Shown: positions 57,373 through 64,000 of the stretch, piece by piece | Position numbering within the stretch: position 1 is the stretch's first letter | How the letters are laid out: every line of letters starts with the position of its first letter | DNA from: Pollenia angustigena | Taxonomy: Eukaryota; Arthropoda; Insecta; Diptera; Polleniidae | Assembly: GCA_930367215.1 (NCBI GenBank) | Contig: OV884059.1 | Coordinates: 14,780,945 to 14,844,944, forward strand | Reading direction: 5' to 3' | DNA: 64,000 nucleotides | The notes under the pieces: model-generated | What the model was told of the DNA's origin: nothing | Databases searched by the model: none | Seen by the model: the letters and a program-made list of their open reading frames with translations, nothing else | Translations under genes and position numbers: made by a program

Positions 57373-57411
57373 CCCGACGTTTCGTCGATTTTTTGTCGAC
57401 TTCTTCTGGGG
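57373..57411 (-). ncRNA. Degenerate hammerhead-like motif
   Basis: On the minus strand: CCC, CAGAAGA (consensus CUGANGA with one substitution), one extra A, stem II GTCGA / TCGAC with a CAAAAAA loop, GAAA, CG, then TC|GGG, where CCC / GGG form stem I. The order and the single extra base after the heptamer are the same as in the motif at 1655-1695. It probably marks the end of a Penelope-type retroelement. Confidence 0.4.
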
Positions 57412-57620
57412 ATCGTATTTTTTATATATTATTACATTAAAAAACAAACTTTAAAAACAAAAATTTTTACATTTAACATATATAATACAAAAAACATAAA
57501 AACTTCGAATTATTTTTAAACACATAATATTTAACAACAGTGATACAAGTTTATTTGATGGCTACTCTATCTATTAATAAATCATGTTTAAGATCAAAAA
57601 CTTCTTAAACGAGGTTTATA
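57412..57620. other. Non-coding stretch
   Basis: A-rich sequence with no gene. It could be the decayed body of the retroelement attached to the motif at 57373. Confidence 0.25.
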
Positions 57621-57973
57621 AGGCATGTTCCGAAAATCACTTTTTCGTAAAGTTTAAAATCACTAAAAAGTTGTTCTGCGCACAAAGATTTTTGAAATCT
57701 CGTGATTTAAAACCGGTCAGCTAACAGTCTGACGATTTTAAATAACTTGAAGTTTTTTTTTAAAACATTTTTTTTAAATACCTATCACATGCACTTAAAA
57801 CGATTTGTTCTTTATTTGTTTTTGCAATAAAATTTATTATTTACACAAAAGAACTTACAAATTTAGGAAGTCGCTGTATGTTTTGCGGACCCTTTTTTAA
57901 GTTTTTAAGTTGTAGTCAGCTGATGTCATGGTGAAATAATGTAGGTGTCATCGCTACGGCAACAAATACAATA

Positions 57974-58493
57974 CACCAATACCTCGCTTTGCGTTTTTTC
58001 GAAGTTGCGTCGCTGCTGAATTAGTAATAATTTTCACTGTGCGTTGTTAGATTTTCGAAGTTGCGTTGTTTTGGGTTTGAGTCCTTAATTTTTTTTTTAA
58101 GTTTCTTTTTTTTTCTAAAAGATGGCAACATTGAACCAATTTTTTGTGAAAGAAAGCCGACTTACGACAACAGCCACTATGCCCTCATCAGATAGTGATT
58201 AATTTGAATTTTGTTTTTTTTTTTTATTAATTAATTGAATATTTTATTTTGTTTTATTTGAATTTGTTTTTTTTTTGTATGTTTTTGTAATAAAATTTTA
58301 TATTATTTTTGTTTTTTAAATGTTTACTTTGTTCAATTTTCTTTTTAAAAAGTAATATTTTCGTACCCCTGGATCATATCTTCGATCTTAAAATGGTTTG
58401 CTATAGAAAATCATAATTCACTTTGCGTCGTTTCAATTTGCGGCGCGTTTTTTTGGAACGTAACCACGACGCAAAGTAAATTATGTATTGGTG
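57974..58493. mobile_element. 520-bp MITE with CACCAATAC ends
   Basis: It starts CACCAATACCTCGCTTTGCG and ends with TGTATTGGTG; the right side repeats CGACGCAAAG, the complement of the left CTTTGCG block. TA borders both ends. It contains a short frame (58122-58202). CG-containing words make it distinct from its AT-rich surroundings. Confidence 0.65.
58122..58202 (+). other. 26-codon frame inside the CACCAATAC MITE
   Basis: MATLNQFFVKESRLTTTATM followed by PSSDSD and a stop, preceded by a pyrimidine-rich tract and AAAAG. The composition is protein-like and may be the residual N-terminus of the parent transposase. The family is unknown. Confidence 0.25.
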
Positions 58494-58850
58494 TATTATT
58501 ATTAATAATGGAAATAAGTCCCAGCGTACGTCAAAAATGATTTTAAACAAAAATCAAAGCGTGCCGCTGAACGTGATGAAATAAATAAATTTTTAACCAG
58601 TTTTTATTTAATTATGGTTAATATTTTATTAATTTTTATTAAAATTATCAAAATCTTTAATAAAATACACTTATTACAACAGAAAAATTCGGCTTTTTGT
58701 AAACATAAACAAAACTTTGACATAATAAAGACAATGCAAGAGCAAAAAATCGTCATATGGCGGAAAACTCAATCCCAATCACCAAAAAATCTCTACCGTG
58801 ATTTTAAAATCGTTCTTGACTAGATATCACCGTGATTCCAGAACATGCCT

Positions 58851-59540
58851 GTCTTTGAAACAAGCAGATAGTCAGTCCTTATTCTTTCGAATATCGATTT
58901 CTTTGTGATATTCGAAAGAAAAGGCAAAGGAAAACTACGGCTTATGCAAATACTGCTTTAGTTTAAAAGCAAACAGGACAGTCCTGTGAGTGCCTGAATT
59001 ATCCTGACATTTTAGTCGAATAACCAAGAAAAAAAGCAAAAATTGTCGGACAGATGTATTCCAGATTAAAAACAGGGCATCTATTTTAGTACATGTTTAC
59101 CAGGATCATGTACTAAACGTTAAGCTTATAAACCATTAATGCAAAAGCACCTTCTGAACCATGGTCTTCACAAGGTCAATACTAATAACCAGATTATGGT
59201 CTAACCTTACACTCTAGGTTAACTAGATGTTGTGGAACCAGTTATTTTATATATTTGAGATCTACTAATTATAAGCCCCTGCTTAGAAACTGAATCTATA
59301 TCTCCTAAGTGCAACGCTTAGAAGTAAATAAGAGGGATAAGTTGCATTTGAACAACGCATCAATTGAAAAGTCCCTACGTGTTATACATGCCCCAACCAC
59401 CAAGAGGTCTCAGATTTGTCAAAGACTTTGCGCAATCATATTGGTGCCATGGTAGTTTGGTAAAGCATCCCATGGGTTCTCCGAAAACTCGAACTTCGGC
59501 GATCAACTATCGAAATTACTAATGGCAGATGTGCCGCAAA
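58851..59540. other. Non-coding stretch, probably degraded retroelement upstream part
   Basis: No usable frame. It precedes the LINE fragment at 59560 and may belong to it. Confidence 0.3.
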
Positions 59541-59559
59541 AACTGGATGCAGCAATGCT

Positions 59560-59770
59560 AGGCAATTGTGGCCCCGCATGTCGGTACTAACGATGACCAA
59601 GAGGAACGTATCACTTTTGGTATCTGTTGTCACGGGACACTGTTTTATAGGTAGACATCTACCGGACACTTTGATTACTGGCGCAGCTGTGATGACGAAG
59701 GCGGGGAGGAGGACGTAGAAAATCTTCTCTGTCACTGTGCACTCCTGTACGTATGCTGGACGTTATATTC
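59560..59770 (+). pseudogene. LINE C-terminal (RNase H / zinc-finger-like) fragment
   Basis: The plus strand reads LLVSVVTGHCFIGRHLPDTL, then after a frame change RSCDDEGGEEDVENLLCHCA with LL. This matches the TGHxxxGxHL ... CRxCxxExExxEHLLCxCPAL region at the end of jockey/R1-type LINE proteins. Frameshifts make it a relic. Confidence 0.55.
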
Positions 59771-60310
59771 GCCGTCATATCTAGATTTTATGATTTTCCA
59801 TTCAGCATCGTCGGTGTCACACATGCAAGCACATTTTCACTAATACTTCTACAGCGCTTGATGTGAAATGCTTTATGTACAGACCCCTTTATGGTTCGAT
59901 AAAGCCTCCAGCTTGTAAACCGCACCATGCGGTGCAATTTTCTGGTTGTAAAGGGTCTGTTATGGATTGGTCTCACTACATATGCGACAATTTTGTTTAT
60001 TAACAAACCCGTTAAGCCAGAATGCGCCTCATATTTTTACCCAAAGAAGGGTGACTTAAAGTTTGTAGCTCCATAAGTCGCACCTTGGCATAGCTACACT
60101 ACTTTGGCCGATGACAAAACCACGTTTCAATGTACTAAACTAGAGTTTAGACTTAAGACTAGATTGAGTTATTCTTAAAAGAATACTATGGACTAAAGAC
60201 ATGACTATAATTTAAACTATAAACAAGACAAACGTTTAAACAATATATAGACTAGATCTAAGTTTTGGCTATAAAATACACTATAGTTAAATTTACACTT
60301 TGTAATAAAC
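59771..60310. other. Non-coding stretch
   Basis: The inverted words AGACCCCTTTATGGTTCG / GTAAAGGGTCTG near 59880 and 59950 suggest a small decayed foldback. No gene. Confidence 0.3.
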
Positions 60311-60312
60311 TA

Positions 60313-61245
60313 TCGGGTGATTTTTTAGCTATTATCTTTTTGGCAACACTGGTTTAAACAGCTGACGCACGTTTCGTGTTTTGTTTTACTGTCAAACATC
60401 TTCAGTTTGGTCTATAATTTAACCATGAATCGTCTTACAAACGAACAACGCTTGCAAATTATTTAATTTTATTATCAAAATGCGTGCTCTGTTAAGAAAG
60501 TTCATCGCCCGATTCTTCCATTTTATGGTTAGTTTAATCGACCAACTGAAGCGGCTATTCGGGCTATTGTGACTAAATTTCGCACCAAATTTACATTGTT
60601 GGACATTAAACCACCAACACGCTTACGTAGAGTGCGAACTGAAGAAAATATCGCAGCTGTATCGGTCAGTGCTAATGATGACCATCAATTATCGATTCGT
60701 CGCCGTTCGCAGCAATTGGGCCTCTGTTACTCAACAACGTGAGATGATATCCAACTTTTTTTTTGCCCAAAATGCAAAGCTTTACTTGCATGACATGTGG
60801 TTTCAACAAGACGGTGCCACATGCCGCACAGCACGCTTAACAATGGACTTATTGAGAGGCGAGTTCGGTGAACATTTTATTTCATGCTCGGGACCGGACA
60901 ATTGGCCGCCTAGATCGTGCGATTTAACGCCTTTAGACTATTTTTTGTGGGGCTATGTTAAAGCTCATGTCTATACACACATGCCCGCTTCAATTGACGC
61001 ATTGGAAGATAACATTGAAGAATTTATTCATGAGATACCGGCCGAAATGTTGGAAAGAGTATGCCAAAATTGGACTCAGCGGATGGACCATTTGAGGCGC
61101 AGTCACGGTCAACATTTGCATGAAATAATCTTCGAACATTAAATTATATGGACCGTACTATCGATTCAAATAAAGATTTCGGGAATTTTTCTGAATTTTA
61201 TTTGTTTTTTTTTAACTTTCCTATAGCTCTTAAAAAATCACCCGA
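60313..61245 (+). mobile_element. 933-bp DD41D mariner-type transposon, internally deleted
   Basis: It starts TCGGGTGATTTTTTAGCTAT and ends ATAGCTCTTAAAAAATCACCCGA, with a TA duplication at both sides (60311-60312 and 61246-61247). The transposase reading begins at 60425 and its catalytic core is truncated. Confidence 0.9.
60425..61142 (+). pseudogene. DD41D (rosa-like) mariner transposase, deleted
   Basis: The N-terminus MNRLTNEQRLQII is followed by an in-frame stop. Helix-turn-helix remnants follow, then ENIAAV and SIRRRSQQLG, and at about 60736 a jump to EMISNFF. The part with the first catalytic Asp is missing. The last 157-codon frame (60669-61142) holds WFQQDGATCRTA and CDLTPLDYFLWGYVKAHVYT. 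Forty-one residues separate the second (QQD) and third (PLD) Asp, which fits the DD41D rosa-type mariners described from tephritid and other insects. It cannot catalyse transposition. Confidence 0.85.
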
Positions 61246-61247
61246 TA

Positions 61248-62325
61248 TAGCATTATATTTTGGTTTAGAAAAAGTATATAAAATATATACTATATATCGT
61301 AGTTAAGATTATAGAACTACAATTTAGACGATCAAGTAGACTGCAAAACTATATTTTTAATGGAAACCCCTATACATATATGCGTTTAGGATCCCACGTA
61401 TTTCTATTTTTTATTTATAGTTATTAAGTTTAAAATTTATTAACATACATATTGTTATTACTTAAAATATTTATTAATAATTTGTTATTTGTAAGTTAAA
61501 GTAATAAATTTTAATGGCTACTTAACAACAAGCTGTTAAGTTAATTTTGCTGCACAAAATACCAGTAACATTAACATAAATTATATACAATAATCATAAT
61601 CTGTAACTCTGTATTATATTAAAAATAAAAAAAAGTTTTTATATTTTTAAGTCAGTTTTTTTTAAAATTTTATTTAATTTATGTTGAGTTTATTTTAAAG
61701 TTTACATTTATTTTTAGTTTTCTAGTAAATAACAAACAAAAACTAGTTCAGTACTTAAGCAAAAAAAGCAAGACGTTTATGTTATTGCTACTACATATTG
61801 TAGTGATTTTATTTTCTTATCTTATGCATCGTTAAAATATGACCATTTTTGGCCAAAAACGTTTTGTTTTGTTTTACTCTTGATTGATTTTTATATAAAC
61901 TTTAATTAATTTAAAATGAAGTAAAGCAACAAAAAAAAAAAAAAAAAAAAAAAAATAAATCTTGTCGTCAGCATGTGTTCTTAATTGAAAAGCAAAACTT
62001 CTGTTAATGCAGAAAAGTCTAGAGTAGAACACTGTAAGTTGCTTTCATGCTTCTGTGGTTTGTTAACTTTGCTCCTGGTATAAGTTTGTTTTATTGTATA
62101 AGGCATAACAGTTGTCGTAAAAGTATGTTCGTTGACGAATCATGTCAAGATAACATAAACAGATAAGATTTTAATAGTTGTCAAGGATACTAGTTTATTA
62201 AAATACAATTTGTGGTAATAAAATATAAATAATTCTTTTTTTAGAAAAAGAAGACAACGGTTTTTATCTAAATAACTATTAATAATTTTTTAAAAAAAAG
62301 TAAATAAGTATAATAAGAAATAAAA
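61248..62325. other. Non-coding AT-rich stretch
   Basis: No gene. It includes a poly-A run at about 61928-61955. Confidence 0.4.
61928..61955. repeat. Poly-A run, about 27 bases
   Basis: An A homopolymer followed by TAAATC. Possible retroposed tail; the length is uncertain. Confidence 0.7.
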
Positions 62326-62329
62326 CAAT

Positions 62330-62900
62330 AAGAGTGCTATGCTTCGGCTGTATCGAATCTTATGTACCCTTCACCTTGGTGCGATAAAAACAGAAAGTTA
62401 TATAAATAATAAAAAAAATTTTAAAACACGCCTTCTTATCGAATCCGGCCAACATTTTGTAGGATATTTTGTATTGATAACCAAGATGCTTGTACCTAAT
62501 TTGGAAATTTTGGAAATGCAACGCCCACTTGTCCAATTCCGCCCACATTTTTTCGGATGTTGTGTATTGATAATCAAGATGCTTGTACCTAATTTGGAAA
62601 CTTTAGCTCTGGTCGTTCTCCAGATATACAGAAATCTACAATGCTTTTGAATACACAGAACCAAAAATCCAATGAAAATGTACGTTAAACAAATGTACGT
62701 TAATATAATGAAAGTTTTATTATATTATAACATTATATTAACGAATATTTCGCTGAGCCAACGAAAATATTTTAATAAACGTAATTGGTTTGCTTAACGT
62801 ACATTTTCATTGGATTTTTGGTTCAGTGTAAGAAGTGCGACGCCCACTTGTACTATGCCGCCCCTTTTTTCGGCTGTTTGGTATTGATAGACAAGATGCA
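62330..62900. repeat. Dispersed repeat, third subfamily, with ATGCTTGTACC units
   Basis: AGAGTGCTATGCTTCGGCTG, TATCGAATCTTATGTACCCT and TCACC resemble, in reverse, the ends of the repeats at 13165 and 28074. Inside, CAAGATGCTTGTACCTAATT with GGAAA recurs at about 62482 and 62573, with the partner CGCCCACTTGT / TTTTTTCGG units repeating to 62880. It is interrupted by the MITE at 62654-62828. Confidence 0.55.
62654..62828. mobile_element. 175-bp MITE with CACAGAACCAAAAATCC ends
   Basis: It starts CACAGAACCAAAAATCCAAT and ends ATTGGATTTTTGGTTCAGTG, flanked by TA (62652-62653 and 62829-62830). Arms continue through GAAAATGTACGTTAA. It is inserted in the dispersed repeat. Confidence 0.8.
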
Positions 62901-62955
62901 AGATGGAAAATAAAAAAATTTTGACATGACGGCGAATATTATTATTTGCTTCAAG

Positions 62956-63067
62956 CAAGGCGAACTTATATTTTTTGCTATTTTTTATATTGAGTTTACG
63001 TTTTGTTTCTGTTAAGGCCGATTGAATTAGCTTTTTTCTGTTAATTCACTTTATTTAAATTCGCCTT
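62956..63067. mobile_element. 112-bp hAT-type MITE (CAAGGCGAA), second copy
   Basis: It starts CAAGGCGAACTTATA and ends TTTAAATTCGCCTTG. The flanks GCTTCAAG and GTTTCAAG differ at one base, consistent with an 8-bp duplication. Its ends match those of the copy at 46594-46776. Confidence 0.65.
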
Positions 63068-64000
63068 GGTTTCAAGTTTCAATACCCTTTTGACTAAAGC
63101 ATTCATACTTTTAAAATATTATGCGAATTTATTTTCATATTTTCTTTCTAATTGTCCAATTTCAGTTTCAATTTATATTCAAGAAAACAGCTGATTGCAA
63201 TTTTAATGAACTAACTTCTCGTTTATCTTTATAAATATTCTGCCGCCATAATTCTTGGTGACGTCTTTAAAATAAATTGTTTTACAATTTTACATGCAGT
63301 ACGTGTACAAATTTGAAACAAATCTTAAACGTGTGACTGCAGCGTTAGGTTGGGGAGGTTTTAGTTTCTCCCTTTCGGCCTGTTCCTCAAATCTGTATAT
63401 GAAACTGTGGCTCTTTTTTGCTTTATTTGTTAAGTTTTTGACTTTGTTCTGTTCTGATATCTGTAGCAGTGATGGAAAATTTAAAAATTTAGAAGGTACT
63501 GACCACCAAGCAAAATAATACTTTTTTTAACATTTTGGTACTTTTTTTAAAATAAACTTAAAAATAAAAAACTAAAATAAATATTTTTTGCTCAATTCTC
63601 AGCCATTTATGGACCGAGCTGGCTAAATTTCAACAGCAAGATTCTGATGAGGATATCTGACATAAAAAAATATCAACAAGCAGTGTCGGTTTATGATAAG
63701 AATAAATTTTGTGTAGGCAATGTTGTCAAAAGGGCTGTGGAGTCGGAGTTGTAGAGTCAGCGTTGAGGTTTTTGTACCGGAGTCGAAGTTGAAATACCCA
63801 CAAAAAATTTTGTTGGCATGAAAAATTTAAAAAAATAATCGAATAATATCTAAAATAAAAAATAATTCGAAAATGGCGATGAAATATTAAAAATATTGGT
63901 TTGGAATTTTAACTTAAACCTTTTCTTGCAATATTTAACCATTTTAAAGATACTGGATTAAAAAAAGAGCTTAAAGTCAAAAGTTAGGTTAGATTAGAAG
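63068..64000. other. Non-coding stretch with GGAGTCGGAGTT words
   Basis: No gene. The stretch at 63739-63795 contains GGAGTCGGAGTTG, AGAGTCAGCGTTGAGG and CGGAGTCGAAGTTG, a small degenerate repeat. Confidence 0.35.

Larger units (their letters stand above)
57621..58850. mobile_element. 1.2-kb element with AGGCATGTTC ends, containing a nested MITE
   Basis: It starts AGGCATGTTCCGAAAATCAC and ends GTGATTCCAGAACATGCCT. It shares ends with the 245-bp element at 48821. About 520 bp of it is a nested MITE (57974-58493). The remaining frames are not recognisable. No clear target duplication was found. Confidence 0.6.

Noticed and set aside
59436..60006. Minus-strand frames of 72-99 codons
   Set aside because: Antisense of the LINE fragment and of a decayed foldback.
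1..64000. CRISPR array, operon structure, phage or virus module
   Set aside because: No regular spaced repeats, no compact gene clusters and no viral polymerase or capsid-like frame. All repeats resolve to eukaryotic transposons, minisatellites or MITEs.

Overview
This is AT-rich eukaryotic DNA from a brachyceran fly, probably a calyptrate (blow fly, house fly or flesh fly type). The supporting evidence is the base composition, a 61-bp GT-AG intron, ACATACATATGTATGT-type microsatellites, and long dispersed repeats that carry GTCCGTCTGTCTGTCCGTC-like blocks. No prokaryotic or viral gene layout and no CRISPR array is visible.

Only one host gene is convincing. It is a three-exon plus-strand gene (15070-20515) encoding an HMG-box protein of the HMG20/BRAF35 type, with a Q-rich and acidic N-terminus, one HMG box split by a 3.8-kb intron, and a C-terminal coiled coil. 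A second host gene may begin at 43878, where a short coding exon has a good start context and a consensus donor. Its continuation is not in view. A weak upstream exon candidate lies near 29.8-30.4 kb.

Most of the rest is transposable elements, many nested. The best is a 3.6-kb DNA transposon (33771-37378) with about 520-bp terminal inverted repeats, CAC termini, a 3-bp TAA target duplication, and a transposase that keeps the D, D, C(2)C, LH, H(3-4)H, E order known from the CMC/Transib/RAG1 group, broken by two reading-frame lesions. A hAT element (46307-48516, 8-bp duplication CTTATATG) lies inside a second hAT-type element (45922-49573, duplication CTCGGCGA). A DD41D mariner relic (60313-61245), a second mariner fragment split by a 493-bp MITE (22566-23222), two LINE fragments and more than fifteen MITE or foldback elements follow.

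Region by region: 1-13 kb is non-coding with minisatellite, MITEs and foldbacks; 13-14.3 kb is a dispersed fly repeat; 15-20.5 kb is the HMG-box gene; 21-29 kb holds MITEs, the split mariner, an RT fragment and dispersed repeats; 29-33.5 kb is mostly AT-rich with one large foldback; 33.8-37.4 kb is the CMC-like transposon; 39-43 kb has hAT-type and possible Mutator-type non-autonomous elements; 43.9 kb is the putative first exon; 45-50 kb is the nested hAT pair; 50.7-53.7 kb is a nest of at least five elements, including a palindrome with a tRNA-like core; 54.8-58.9 kb has more MITEs and a hammerhead-like motif; 59-63 kb has LINE and mariner relics. Splice sites, element ends and target duplications were read by eye. 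No database search was possible.
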